A stretch of 64,000 nucleotides of DNA from RYN-133 sp963708645. GTDB lineage: Bacteria; Actinomycetota; Actinomycetes; Mycobacteriales; Jatrophihabitantaceae. Shown piece after piece: positions 46,462-56,584 of the stretch. The notes beneath the pieces are model-generated. The model saw only the letters and a list, made by a program, of their open reading frames with translations. It was not told the origin of the DNA and made no database searches. Both the position numbers and the translations under genes were made by a program. How positions within the stretch are numbered: position 1 is the stretch's first letter; each line of letters opens with the position of its first letter. The DNA lies in assembly GCA_963708645.1 (NCBI GenBank), contig CAVPTA010000006.1, positions 124,001-188,000 on the forward strand, given 5' to 3'.

Positions 46462-47880
46462 ATGACGACGACCGCTGACTACAGCGAGAAAATTCCCAAC
46501 AACGTCGACCTGCACGAAGACCGCCGCCTGCAGCGTGCCCTCGAGTCGTGGCAGCCGAACTTCCTCAACTGGTGGGAGTCGATGGGCCCGACGTTGCCGA
46601 CCGAGGACGTCTACCTGCGCACGGCGATCAACGTCGGCCGCGAGGGCTGGGCGCACTTCGGTCATGTCGCGATGCGTGACTATCGCTGGGGAATCTTCCT
46701 GGCCGAGCGCGAGCGTGACCGCATGATCGGCTTCGGTCAGCACAAGGGCGACCCGGCGTGGCAGAAGGTGCCGGGCGAGTACCGCGCCGACCTGCAACGA
46801 TTGATCGTCATCCAGGGCGACACCGAACCCGCCTCCGTTGAGCAGCAACGCAATCTCGGCGCGACGGCCCCGTCCCTCTACGACCTGCGCAACCTGTTCC
46901 AGGTCAATGTCGAAGAAGGTCGCCACCTGTGGGCGATGGTGTACCTGCTGCACGCGTACTTCGGTCGTGAGGGACGTGAAGAAGCCGAAGAGTTGCTGCA
47001 TCGCAATTCGGGTAGTGACGATGCGCCACGCATCCTCGGTGCGTTCAACGAAGAGACGCCCGACTGGCTGTCGTTCTTCATGTTCACCTACTTCACCGAC
47101 CGCGACGGCAAGTACCAGCTCGGGACGTTGAAGGAGTCGGCCTTCGACCCGCTGTCTCGCACGTGCGAGTTCATGCTCAAAGAAGAAGCCCACCACATGA
47201 TGGTCGGGACGACCGGCATCGACCGCGTCGTGCAGCGCACTGTCGAGCTGATGCTCGAACACGATGACGAGGAGGTCGCGGCGCGTGGCGGCATCCCGCT
47301 GGCAGTGATTCAGAAATATCTGAACTTCCACTACTCGGTATCGCTCGACCTGTTCGGCTCAGAGACGTCCACCAACGTCGCGAACTACTACACGGCAGGG
47401 CTGAAGGGACGCTGGCTCGAAGACCGGCGCAAGGACGACCACAAGCTCGGCGACGATGCGATGCACGTCGACGCGCTGGTCGACGGCGAGATCGGCCAGA
47501 ACGAGGTGTCCGCGCTGGTCGGCCTGAACACCGATCTGCGGCGCGAGTACATCAGCGATTGCGAAGGCGGCGTCAAACGCTGGAACAAGATCCTCGACAG
47601 CGCCGGCTTGTCGCAGCGGCTCTACCTTCCGCACATCGCGTTCAACCGCAAGGTCGGCGCGTACTCCGGCATCGAGGCCTCGCCGACGGGGGAGAAGCTC
47701 TCAGCTGACGAGTGGGACCGCCGCAAGGACGCGTGGCTGCCGACGGAGGTCGACAAGACGCACGTCCGCTCGCTCATGCGTCCGGTGTACGAGCGCGGCA
47801 AGATCGCGTCGTGGATCGCCCCGCCGCGACAGGGGATCAACGGCCAGCCGTTCGAGTACGACTACGTGCACTTGGCGTGA
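46462..47880 (+). CDS. boxB: Benzoyl-CoA 2,3-epoxidase subunit BoxB
   Basis: 472 residues. Di-iron oxygenase that makes 2,3-epoxybenzoyl-CoA from benzoyl-CoA and O2, with electrons from BoxA. Ligand pairs ExxH at E152/H155 (NVEEGRHLWAMVYLLHAYF) and E242/H245 (EFMLKEEAHHMMVGTTG). IPNNVDLHEDRRLQRALESW opens the protein. boxA, the reductase, and benzoate-CoA ligase are not in this window. Its stop overlaps the GNAT start. Confidence 0.96.
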   Translation: MTTTADYSEKIPNNVDLHEDRRLQRALESWQPNFLNWWESMGPTLPTEDVYLRTAINVGREGWAHFGHVAMRDYRWGIFLAERERDRMIGFGQHKGDPAWQKVPGEYRADLQRLIVIQGDTEPASVEQQRNLGATAPSLYDLRNLFQVNVEEGRHLWAMVYLLHAYFGREGREEAEELLHRNSGSDDAPRILGAFNEETPDWLSFFMFTYFTDRDGKYQLGTLKESAFDPLSRTCEFMLKEEAHHMMVGTTGIDRVVQRTVELMLEHDDEEVAARGGIPLAVIQKYLNFHYSVSLDLFGSETSTNVANYYTAGLKGRWLEDRRKDDHKLGDDAMHVDALVDGEIGQNEVSALVGLNTDLRREYISDCEGGVKRWNKILDSAGLSQRLYLPHIAFNRKVGAYSGIEASPTGEKLSADEWDRRKDAWLPTEVDKTHVRSLMRPVYERGKIASWIAPPRQGINGQPFEYDYVHLA

Positions 47881-48302
47881 CGATGCGCTGGGTGAAGGAA
47901 GACCTGCCGCGCTGGGACGCGGACAAGCAGCGGATGTTCGACGACATCGCACTGCTTTCGGTCGGGATGGATCGTCCGGCGCAAGGCGCCTCGCTCGCGG
48001 ACGAGTGGTGGCACGTGGTGGGCGACGACGGTGCTATCGCCGGGTACGGCTGGCTCGACAGCGAGTGGGGCGACGCCCAGATCACCTTCTTCGTCGATCG
48101 CGCGCGTCGTGGCGACGGCATAGGCGAATTCGTGCTCGATCACCTCGAGGACGAAGCACGCAAGCGCGGCCTCAACTACATCTACAACGTCGTCCCTGCC
48201 ACGCATCCCGATCGTCCGTGGATGACCGGGTGGCTGCAGTCGCACGGACTGGAAGAGTCAGCGCACGGCGATCTGCGGCGCCGGGTGGGCGCGCTGGGGT
48301 GA
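47877..48302 (+). CDS. GNAT acetyltransferase coupled to boxB
   Basis: 141 residues. GTG at 47877 overlaps the boxB stop (GTGA), so it is third in the box operon. EWGDAQITFFVDRARRGDGI with RRGDGIGEFVLDHLEDEA is the acetyl-CoA motif, and NYIYNVVPATHPD the later strand. Substrate unknown; it could act on BoxB, BoxC or a by-product, which is speculation. Confidence 0.75.
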   Translation: MTMRWVKEDLPRWDADKQRMFDDIALLSVGMDRPAQGASLADEWWHVVGDDGAIAGYGWLDSEWGDAQITFFVDRARRGDGIGEFVLDHLEDEARKRGLNYIYNVVPATHPDRPWMTGWLQSHGLEESAHGDLRRRVGALG

Positions 48303-48330
48303 CGTAGTCGGTACGTCGTAGGCTCTGCCG

Positions 48331-48627
48331 GTGACATCCGAGCAGGACTCGACGGAGCGCACGCTGCAAATGCGCGGCGTCGTTGATTTCTTGAGCGCAC
48401 CCGATGTGCAGAAGCAAGGCGTCGACCTGCTCTCCGCCCAAGGCGTCAAGCGGCTCGTGATCGACCTGTCCGGGATCACGTTCATCGACTCGAGTGGGCT
48501 GTCGGTGCTCGTCTATCTCAAGGGCCGCTGCGACGAGCGCGGTGTCGACCTCACGATGCAAGCGGTTCCGCCACGCGCCCGCGCGCTGATCGACTCGCTG
48601 GGGCTGAGTACGTACTTCGAGCTGTGA
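48331..48627 (+). CDS. STAS-domain anti-sigma factor antagonist (RsbV/SpoIIAA type)
   Basis: 98 residues, a single STAS fold. RLVIDLSGITFIDSSGLSVL has the phospho-acceptor Ser of DSSG. When unphosphorylated it would bind an RsbW-type kinase and free a sigma factor. GTG at 48331, 28 bp after the GNAT. No kinase gene adjacent; candidates lie at 51353 and 60878. Confidence 0.9.
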   Translation: MTSEQDSTERTLQMRGVVDFLSAPDVQKQGVDLLSAQGVKRLVIDLSGITFIDSSGLSVLVYLKGRCDERGVDLTMQAVPPRARALIDSLGLSTYFEL

Positions 48628-48637
48628 GCACTGTGCG

Positions 48638-49072
48638 GTGCGCCTTTTGATGCGGCGATGTGTCGCGGGCGTAGCCGTGGCTGTCATCGCGCCGATGATC
48701 TCCGCATGTGCCGCGCCCAAGGCATGTTCGTTGATCGGCGCTGAATCTGCTGTCACGCTCAGACTGCCGAAGAGAGTGTTGGTCGTGCCGCACCCGGCAA
48801 CGATGACTGCCTGCATCAACGGCCATTGTCGGCGGCAATCATTCGACCAGGGCCCGGACGCTCGGTTCCCGACCATCGGCGTTCAGATTTCGGTTCCCGC
48901 GAACGCGACTGTGCGGGTGCGGGTAGCGGTGCGGGTGGGGCTGTGGCGAGGTCATGGCGTCACGGTCGCCCACTCGCGCTCGTACTCGCCTAATGGGCCA
49001 GGATGCCCGCCGACTGTATGGGGCGTGGGGCTCATTGCGACCCGGACCGGACACATTCTGCGTACCAGCTAG
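48638..49072 (+). CDS. Putative small lipoprotein
   Basis: 144 residues from GTG 48638. RRCVAGVAVAVIAPMISAC is a lipoprotein signal with lipobox ISAC (Cys at 24). The mature part has five more Cys and HPATMTACINGHC. No family recognised. Start choice and reality are moderately supported by the signal and the tail RTGHILRTS. Confidence 0.5.
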   Translation: MRLLMRRCVAGVAVAVIAPMISACAAPKACSLIGAESAVTLRLPKRVLVVPHPATMTACINGHCRRQSFDQGPDARFPTIGVQISVPANATVRVRVAVRVGLWRGHGVTVAHSRSYSPNGPGCPPTVWGVGLIATRTGHILRTS

Positions 49073-49249
49073 CGATGCACCGCCGGCGAGGCTGTTACCG
49101 GGCGAGCCCGAGGCGCAGCGGGTGTTGAAGACTAAGGCGCAGCGAAGGCGAGTTGCGCGGTACACGAGTTGCGTTGTTCGGTCCGGTCCGAACGTAGTGA
49201 GAGGCCGGGTAGTCCTCGCTGGTACCTGCGGCACGCTGGAAGACGCGCT

Positions 49250-50485
49250 TCAGCGCCGGGTCAGTTGGGGTGAGTCGTGCATGCGGTTGCGGCGTGGCTT
49301 CTGGTTCGGATCGATCCAGGCGGGTGGTATCCAGTGGGGTAGGTCGTCGAGCATGATCGATTGCCAGCCCATCTGTTCGAACAGGGCGTGGTTGGCGGTG
49401 CAGACAAGGGTGCCGTCATCGACGCAGGTGCGTTTGGTCTTCGCGTAGTCGGTGACGTGATGTGCCTGTGTCCACGCCAAGGGCGCGTCACATCCGGGAT
49501 ATGAGCAGCCTTTGTCTCGGGCGAACATGGCTAGTCGTTGTTGTTCGGTGAACAACCTTTGTTGATCGCTGTAAGCAAAGATGCTTTTCGTCTTGGACAG
49601 CAGGACCAGGATGGCTTTGGCTTTCGGTTCGAGCCACCGGTCGGCGACTGCGACCGGGATCGAGTAGCCGTGCGACGTCTGGGCGATCCCGGCGCCGTTC
49701 GCATAGTCGTCGACGGTGGCGGTGAGGACCAGGGTGGTGGCGCAGCCGTTGGCGGTGGGCAGCTCGCCGGAGGCGTAGAGCAGTTTCAGTGCTTCGAGCA
49801 GTGCGTCGTGGCGGCGTTGTCCGGGGGTGCGCGGGTCACGTTCACCGTCGGGTCCGGTGTGTGGCTTGGCCAGGGTGTCGAGCAGGGTCTCGAGGTATTC
49901 GGCGGCCTCACACGTCAGCTCGCCGGCGACGGTGCCTGATCCGTCCGCACGCCGGCGCAGGGTCAGGGTGCGGCGCCGGTGCGCGGTTTCGATGTCACGA
50001 AACGCCCCGTCCTGATCGATGCGGGCGTAGAGACCGGTGGCGAAGCGGGCCAGCAGGTCGGGATCGTGCTCGGCAGCGAACTGCAGCAGCGCGGTCTCAT
50101 ACATGGGTGCTGACTGGTCGGCGAGCAGGTCGTCGATCTTGTCGGTCATCTTCACGACCGTGGCCGCGGCTCGGACCGAGATCGACCCGTCGGCGAGTGC
50201 CTGGGCGGTCTGCGGGTGCTGCGGTTCGACCAGCTCACCGGTGATCAGTCTCGGCGGCGTGATCGCCAGCGCCAGCTTCACCCGCCCGGCCGCATCGTTC
50301 GCGCCGATCATCAACGCGTCCCGCAACAGCACCGTGGTGTTCTTCGCGCCGAGATCATAGGCGAGCCGCTCGGTCTCGACCTGCGCGATCAGCGCGAGCT
50401 CTTCCACGTCCAGCACCTGCTTGTGACGCTGGATTTCGCGCAGCCGATCCAACACTGCGGTGCCGGTCAACTGCGAGCTGCTCAC
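49250..50485 (-). CDS. DUF222 and HNH endonuclease domain protein
   Basis: 411 residues. The N-terminal DUF222 helical part (DVEELALIAQVETERLAYDL to VVKMTDKIDDLLADQS) is followed by a C-terminal HNH: RDKGCSYPGCDAPLAW, QAHHVTDYAKTKRTCVDDGT and LVCTANHALFEQMGW. The zinc Cys pairs and the HH of HNH are present. These genes are multicopy in actinobacteria (related to the mycobacterial REP13E12 type) and may be selfish or repair-related. GTG at 50485; upstream frame is open but unlike protein. Convergent lipoprotein gene. Confidence 0.9.
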   Translation of the reverse strand: MSSSQLTGTAVLDRLREIQRHKQVLDVEELALIAQVETERLAYDLGAKNTTVLLRDALMIGANDAAGRVKLALAITPPRLITGELVEPQHPQTAQALADGSISVRAAATVVKMTDKIDDLLADQSAPMYETALLQFAAEHDPDLLARFATGLYARIDQDGAFRDIETAHRRRTLTLRRRADGSGTVAGELTCEAAEYLETLLDTLAKPHTGPDGERDPRTPGQRRHDALLEALKLLYASGELPTANGCATTLVLTATVDDYANGAGIAQTSHGYSIPVAVADRWLEPKAKAILVLLSKTKSIFAYSDQQRLFTEQQRLAMFARDKGCSYPGCDAPLAWTQAHHVTDYAKTKRTCVDDGTLVCTANHALFEQMGWQSIMLDDLPHWIPPAWIDPNQKPRRNRMHDSPQLTRR

Positions 50486-50591
50486 GTGTTCGATAATATC
50501 CCTTCCGAGGAAGGAACGGTAGAGTTGTGGACAGAGAATCCGCCAAAATATATGAGGATTGGCAACGCCGGCACACGTAGGATCGATCCCG

Positions 50592-51356
50592 ATGATGACC
50601 GACGACGCACGAGTGGTGCTGCTTGCATGGCCGCGCAGCGGTAGCTCGAGTCTCTGGCAGATCATGCGGTCGCATCCGCAGCTACGTCTCATGCCTGACG
50701 AGCCGTTCAACGAGAACTTCGCGAGCTGGGCCGGCGACAACCCCGACTACCTGGCCCGCCTCGAGGCGGAGTCGTTCGAGCGCGTGCTGGACGAGCTGTT
50801 CGCGGGGTATCGCGGCATCAAGATCCTGAGCTACCAATTGGACGAGGAACAGCTCACCAGTCTCGTGCTGCGGCCTGACGTCAGGATCGTGTATATAGGT
50901 CGTCGCAACTTGCTCCAGACGGCGGTGTCCGACCGGATTGCCAAGCACACGAAGATCTGGAATCGCTGGGACCTCGAGCATGGTGAGTCACTCGAGCGTC
51001 GCTACGACGCGCTTCCGTCGCTCGACATGGATGATCTGCGCACCTACTTAAGCGACCTCGCCGCGCACCGCGAGTGGATCGAGGCGCTGCTCGATCGTCG
51101 CGGCGACGTAGGAACCGTGCGATTGAGCTACGAAGACCTCTACTTCGCGGCTCGAGGAAGTCAGCATGCGCAGCTCGCCGAGGTATGGCGTTTGCTCGAC
51201 GTCGACCCGCTGGACACGTCGCAGCTCGACTACTACCTCGATCCGCAGAGAACCAAGTTGGCGGCGGCGAATACCTACGGACGACTGCCGAACATCGATG
51301 AGATCAATGCCGCGCTCGGCGCGGACGACACAGGTTGGTTGTTGCCGCTGCGCTAG
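50592..51356 (+). CDS. Sulfotransferase-family protein
   Basis: 254 residues. LLAWPRSGSSSLWQIM near 10-25 is the 5'-phosphosulfate loop of PAPS sulfotransferases, and IVYIGRRNLLQTAVSDRIAK the 3'-phosphate motif. ATG at 50592 (or 50595). Its stop shares CTAG with the convergent kinase stop at 51353-51356. Substrate unknown; similar proteins in actinomycetes modify glycolipids. Confidence 0.85.
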   Translation: MMTDDARVVLLAWPRSGSSSLWQIMRSHPQLRLMPDEPFNENFASWAGDNPDYLARLEAESFERVLDELFAGYRGIKILSYQLDEEQLTSLVLRPDVRIVYIGRRNLLQTAVSDRIAKHTKIWNRWDLEHGESLERRYDALPSLDMDDLRTYLSDLAAHREWIEALLDRRGDVGTVRLSYEDLYFAARGSQHAQLAEVWRLLDVDPLDTSQLDYYLDPQRTKLAAANTYGRLPNIDEINAALGADDTGWLLPLR

Positions 51357-54300
51357 ACCGCGAGCTCGTCGCTGTCGGTGACGGACAAGCGGAACTGCGC
51401 CCACACGGTCTTGCCGGCCGGCCCGGGCCGGATTCCCCACCGCTCGGCCAACCGCGACACGATCAGCAAGCCACGTCCGCTCACTTCGTCGGGCAGCGAA
51501 CGCTGAATCGACGGGACGCCGGTTCCGCTGTCGCGGACTTCGAGCAGCAGGTGCTCGCGCTGCTTGCGGATGCGCAGCTGGATCGGTCTCGCCCCGTGGT
51601 TTATCGCGTTCGTCGCAAGCTCGCTGACGGCGAGCAGGATGTCGAAGGTCAATGCATCGGTGACCAGCCAGCCGGCCAGCGTGCGCGCAACGAAACGCCG
51701 GGCATCAGACAGCGCCCCGGACTCGTGGCCGACGTCGTGTCGCGCGACGCGGTCCTCGGTGATCGCCTCGTCGTTGGCCCGGCACACGAGAATCGCGACG
51801 TCGTCGTCCGGTCCGTCGGGCAACAGTCGCTCGACGAGCAGTGACGGGATGTCGGCCAGGGCAGCCTCGCTCGTGCTGAGCACGTCGGCGAGTTTCTCGA
51901 TGCCGCTGTCGAGGTCAGAACCGCGCCGCTCGACGAGACCGTCCGTGTACAGCGCGAGCATCGTGCCCGCCTGCAACGGGACGGTCTCGGCGATGTCACC
52001 ATGCGTGCCGACGCCGAGCGGCGGCCCGCCGGCGACCAGCCGTCTCGCACGCTGACCAGGATCGACAACCAAGGGCGGCAGGTGCCCGGCGTTCGCATAC
52101 GTCAGCACTTGTTCGTCCGGGGTCGTACACCGCATAGACGCACGTGACGATCGTGTCCTCGCTGATTTCACGGACGGTGTCGTCGAGCAGTCGAATCCAC
52201 TCGGCGGGTGGCAGGTCGAGCCGCGCATACGCACGTCCGGCAGCACGCAGCTGACCCATCACTGCGGCGGCGCGCACACCGCGTCCCATGACGTCGCCGA
52301 TCACGACGGCGGTGCGACCGTCGCCGAGATCGATCACGTCGTGCCAGTCGCCGCCGACCTGGGTGCCCGCGACTCCGGGACGGTAGTAGGTCGCGATCTC
52401 GAGCTGGTCGGCAGCGAAGGTCGGCGGTGGGATTAGGCTCTGCTGCAGCTCGGTTGCAATCGCGTGCTCGCGCGCGGCGGCCTCGCGGTCGGCCTGCGCG
52501 TTCGCCATCGCGATCTCGGTCGCGCGCTGCTCGGTGATGTCCTGCGTGCTGCCCCGGATGAAAGCCAATTCGCCGTCCGGTCCGCGCACGCCTGCGCCGC
52601 GGACGCGCAGCAGAGTAGCAGCGTCGTCACGACGCCCGCGTACAACGACGTCGAACGACTCATTCGCAGCGAGCGCTGCGTTCATCGCTTCTTGGAACAT
52701 CGCTTGGTCTTCCGGAATTGCCATCGCCATGGCCGCGTCGAACGGCATCTCATCGGTATCCGGAAGGCCACCGATACGACGCACCTCGGTGGACAGACGA
52801 ACGGTGTTGCGTCGCACGTCTGCCTCCCAGCTGCCGACATGCGCGAGACCCTCGGCGTTGTCGAGGATCTCGCGGTAGCGCTCCAGCTCGGTCACGAGTT
52901 GCCGCACCCGTTCGAGTTCGAGGTTGGCCCGCACCCGGGCGAGCAATTCGCGCGCCGAGAATGGTTTGACCAGGTAGTCGTCGGCGCCGGCCTCGAGTCC
53001 CTCGATCGTGGCCTCGTCACCGGATCGTGCCGACAGCATGACGACGGGAATGTGCGGCCAGCTCGGGGTCGTCCCGGATCGCGTTCAGTAATCCGAACCC
53101 GTCGAGCACGGGCATCATGACGTCGGTGAGGACGAGATCCGGCTGCTGGACGCGAAGTTGCCGCAGCGCAGCAGCGCCGTCGCTCGCCGTCGTGACGACA
53201 TAGTCGTCGGCGAGCAGCGCACGGATGTACTCGCGCATGTCGGAGTTGTCGTCGACGACGAGCACGCTCGGCAGATCGCGTTTGCGTTGGCAGGTCGTCT
53301 GCTGCTGCCGGGTCGGTACCCAACCAACGTTGCGCCTCGGCGAGATAGCCGGCGCTGAAACGGGTTACCTCGGGGATCTCGTCGACGACGTGCTCGACGA
53401 CGTGGTCCGCGTCGAGGTGATCACGTCCGTACGGCATCGTGACGCGGAAGGTGCTGCCGACGCCGACCTCGCTCTCGACCCCGACCTCGCCGCCGTGCAA
53501 GCGCGCGAGCTCAGAGACGAGCGCGAGGCCGATTCCCGATCCTTCGTACGTGCGGAGCTCGGCGCCGCTGACGCGATGGAATCGCTCGAACAGCCGCGAC
53601 TGCTCCGAGGCCGGGATGCCGACGCCGGTATCGCTGACCTCGAGGACGGCGACATCGCCGCCGTCCGACAGGCGAACCCGGACGCCGCCGGCGAAGGTCG
53701 CCTTCAATGCGTTCGACAACAGGTTCAGGACGATCTTCGCCCACATCTCGCGATCGACGTACAGCCGCGACGGCAGCGGATCGCAGTCGATCGTCAGCGT
53801 CAGCTGCGAGCGGTCGTAGGCCGACTCGAACATGCTCGCGAGCTCGGCGGTGTAGCGAGTCAGGTCGATCGGTTCGTACGTGGCCTGAACCCGTCCCGAC
53901 TCGAGCCGCGAGAAGTCGAGCAGCGTGTTGACGAGCTTGAGCAGCCGCTCGCCGTTGCGTTGGACGACCTCGAACCGCCGGCGGTGCTCGGGCGGCGAGT
54001 TCGTGCTCCTGGTCGAGCAGCGCGTCCTCGGCCGGGCCGAGCAGCAGCGTCAGCGGCGTGCGCAGCTCGTGGCTGACGTTGGTGAAGAACGTCGTCTTCG
54101 CCCGGTCGAGCTCGGCGAGCTGCTCGACCCGATCTCGTTCCTGCTCGAACGCCATCGCGCGCGCGATCGCCGCCGACAGCTGGCCGCCGATCAGCTCGAC
54201 GAAGCTGCGGTAGTCGTCGTCGAGCAAGCGGAACGGGTTCAGCCCAACGATCAGGTAGCCGTACGGTTCCGGCGCACCGATCTGGCGAAGCGGCACCGAC

Positions 54301-55154
54301 AGAGCTTGGAGCGGGGGAGCAGTCCAGCCGCCCGTCGGAAGATCCGGCACCGCGGAAAGATCGATGAGACTGGGCTCGCCCCGGCTGCCGAATACGGCGC
54401 GATGCCACAGCAGGTCAGAGCTCTGCGGCGCGAGCCGCGGACCGCTGCGGCGCTACCCAACGTCAGGCCGGTCGCCCAATGCAGCCGCGCCGCGCCGTCC
54501 ATCGTCGAGCAGGTATGACATCGCGAACGGCAGATCGAACGGGTCGGTCGCAAGCTGGCGCTGCGCGGCGAACCCGACCTCGTCCATCGTCGAGGCACTC
54601 GACAGCCCGGAGCTCAGATCGCGGACGAGTGCGATGCGCCGCTCGCCGATGACCCGGGGGGTGTCCTCGCTGACGACGCACAGCATCCCGGCGATCTCGC
54701 CGCGATCGCCGCGGAGCGGGCTGTAGGAGAACGTGTGGTAGGTCTCTTCGGTGTAGCCGCTGCGTTCGAGGAACAGCAGCAGCCGCTCGTCCCAGGTCGC
54801 GACCCCGGTCGTGATGACCGAGTCGATCAGCGGACCGATCTCGCTCCAGATCTCTGACCAGACCTGCTCGGCGGGCTTGCCCAGCGCCCACGGGTACTTC
54901 GCGCCGAGGGTGTCGCGGCGGTAGGCGTCGTTGCAGAAGAACGTGAGCTCGTCGCCCCACGCCATCCACATCGAGAAGCGGGAGGCAGTCATCAGTTGGA
55001 CGCTGTTGGTCAGGCTGGCTGACCAGTTCTGCCATGGCCCGACGCCGGTGTTCGCCCAATCGACAGCGGCCAGATCGCGCCCGAGCTCGGTGTCGAGATC
55101 GAAGGGTGTGGCGGGCGAGCTGTCGAACTGCGCCGTGCCGTCGCTGTGGTCCAT
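51353..55154 (-). CDS. Large hybrid PAS-GAF-histidine kinase-REC-PAS-SpoIIE phosphatase-RsbW protein (six or so frameshifts)
   Basis: About 1,265 residues when joined. Order: PAS with FSMWMAWGDELTFFCNDAY; GAF (APEPYGYLIVGLNPFRLLDD); HisKA FFTNVSHELRTPLTLLLGP with the phospho-His; HATPase (IVLNLLSNALKATFAG, EGSGIGLALVSELAR); receiver VLVVDDNSDMREYI with Asp in LTDVMMPVLDG; PAS (HVGSWEADVRRNTVRLS); SpoIIE/PP2C (QVGGDWHDVIDLGDGRTAVV, GDVMGRG); C-terminal RsbW-like ATPase (VSELATNAINHGA, SGRGLLIVSRLAERWG). Breaks near 54505, 54450, 53990, 53290, 53050 and 52120. It can link phosphorelay to dephosphorylation of an RsbV protein, such as the one 110 bp upstream. Confidence 0.88.
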
Positions 55155-55263
55155 GCGACCCGATACCCTCCGACCCCGGGTTGCTAGTGCGTCACCGTCC
55201 TCGCGACGCTAGCGTACTGGCAGCAGGCGGCAGCCCGGTGACGCCGAGACGAGGAATGGTCTG

Positions 55264-55593
55264 ATGGATCTGCAGCTGGCGACGCGTCGGGAGGGCGACG
55301 CAGCTGTCATCTCAGTCGGCGGCGATGTCGACAACGACACCGCGCCGCAGTTGCGCGAGGGCATCGCGAAGGCCTTCGGTGACGGGGCACGGCGAGTGGT
55401 CGTCGATCTCAGCGAGACCGATTTTCTGGATTCGTCCGGCCTCGGCGCGCTGGTCGGCGCAAGCAAGGAGCACACCGGCGCCGGGGTCCTGACGCTCGTG
55501 TGCCCGCGTCCGCAGCTGCTCAAGCTGTTCGAGATCTCGAGACTCAACGAGATCTTCGAGATCCACAACACGGTCGCCTCAGCGCTCGCCTGA
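55264..55593 (+). CDS. STAS-domain anti-sigma factor antagonist (RsbV type)
   Basis: 109 residues. VVVDLSETDFLDSSGLGALV has the phospho-Ser motif DSSG, and ISVGGDVDNDTAPQLREGI the first half. ATG at 55264. Divergent from the hybrid kinase/phosphatase gene with 109 bp between starts, so it is the natural substrate of its SpoIIE domain. The stop abuts the convergent VOC gene with no gap. Confidence 0.9.
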   Translation: MDLQLATRREGDAAVISVGGDVDNDTAPQLREGIAKAFGDGARRVVVDLSETDFLDSSGLGALVGASKEHTGAGVLTLVCPRPQLLKLFEISRLNEIFEIHNTVASALA

Positions 55594-56007
55594 CTACGCG
55601 GTGTACCCGCGCTCTTGCAACACCCACACGTTCCCGTCGGGGTCGCTGAAGCCACTGATCGAGTTGTACTCGGCGTGAGTCGGATCGACGCCGTCAGCCC
55701 AGCCGTTGGGTGTCATGTGCCGGACGGGATCAACTGCGACACCGCGGCCGGTCAGTTCGGCATGAGCCGCTTCGATGTCGGTCACGACGAGATGCAGGCC
55801 CTTCACGGTGCCCGCTTCGGAGTCGATGATTCCGCGGCCGACCATCACCGAGCAGGCCGAGCCGGGTGGAGTGAGCTGCACGATGCGGAAACTGTCTCCG
55901 GCACTGTGGTCGACGTCGAGGTGGAAGCCGAGCTGATCGGCGTAGAACGACTTCGCGCGGTCGATGTCGGCGACGGGCAACGGGATGGCCTCGAGCTTGT
56001 AATCCAT
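55594..56007 (-). CDS. VOC (glyoxalase/bleomycin-resistance) family protein
   Basis: 137 residues. MDYKLEAIPLPVADIDRAKS starts one beta-alpha-beta-beta-beta module and GLHLVVTDIEAAHAELTGRG the second; SGFSDPDGNVWVLQERG ends it with the usual DPDGN..L.E motif. ATG at 56007 (an upstream in-frame extension is unlikely). Divergent from the MarR gene by 86 bp, a common pairing in which MarR senses the compound handled by the VOC protein. Confidence 0.85.
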   Translation of the reverse strand: MDYKLEAIPLPVADIDRAKSFYADQLGFHLDVDHSAGDSFRIVQLTPPGSACSVMVGRGIIDSEAGTVKGLHLVVTDIEAAHAELTGRGVAVDPVRHMTPNGWADGVDPTHAEYNSISGFSDPDGNVWVLQERGYTA

Positions 56008-56093
56008 GGGCGGATTCTTACAGTTCCGACCCATCGGTGCCCTGATGACTTTCGTGTCTTGAGTATCGATATGCGTACCCGCACACTGACGAG

Positions 56094-56537
56094 GTGGCCA
56101 GCCGCACCAGCTCAGATCGTCCGACGGCGACCGTCCTGTATCTGGTCAAGCAGGTCGAACTCGCCATGCGCGCACAACTAGACGAACTGTTGCGTCCGGC
56201 CGGTCTGACGACGTCCCAGTACACGGCCTTGACCGTGCTGGAACGCGAGCCCGACCTCACGTCGGCGCAACTGGCCCGCAGCTCGTTCGTCACGGCCCAG
56301 TCGATGGCCGACATGGTGACCTCGCTCGAAGGGCAGGGCGTCATCACGCGGCGCCGCGACCCGGCGGATCGGCGGCGCCTGGTGCTCTCGCTGACCGCAC
56401 GCGGGCGGCGTCTGCTCGAGCGGTATCGCCCGAGGGTTGCCGCCCTCGAGAAGCAGATGCTCGCCACGCTGACCGCGCGACAGACGAGCGACCTGCGGCG
56501 CTATCTGCTTGCCTGCCGCGACGGGCTGGCCGGCTAG
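56094..56537 (+). CDS. MarR-family transcriptional regulator
   Basis: 147 residues. TTSQYTALTVLEREPDLTSA, recognition helix SSFVTAQSMADMVTSLEGQG and wing RRRDPADRRRLVLSLTARG are classical MarR. GTG at 56094. The divergent gap to the VOC gene contains TATCGATA at 56064-56071, a possible but short operator. Confidence 0.92.
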   Translation: MASRTSSDRPTATVLYLVKQVELAMRAQLDELLRPAGLTTSQYTALTVLEREPDLTSAQLARSSFVTAQSMADMVTSLEGQGVITRRRDPADRRRLVLSLTARGRRLLERYRPRVAALEKQMLATLTARQTSDLRRYLLACRDGLAG

Positions 56538-56584
56538 TCGCTCAGCTGAGGATCGCGCATAGGTGCACTCCGTAGGTTGAATCC

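Noticed and set aside
50465..50520. LexA/SOS box upstream of the DUF222-HNH gene
   Set aside because: Only a CGAAC-like half site is present; the CCTTCC-GA-GGAAGG palindrome nearby does not match LexA.
56064..56071. TATCGATA as a defined MarR operator
   Set aside because: Only eight bases and no second copy; too short to claim.
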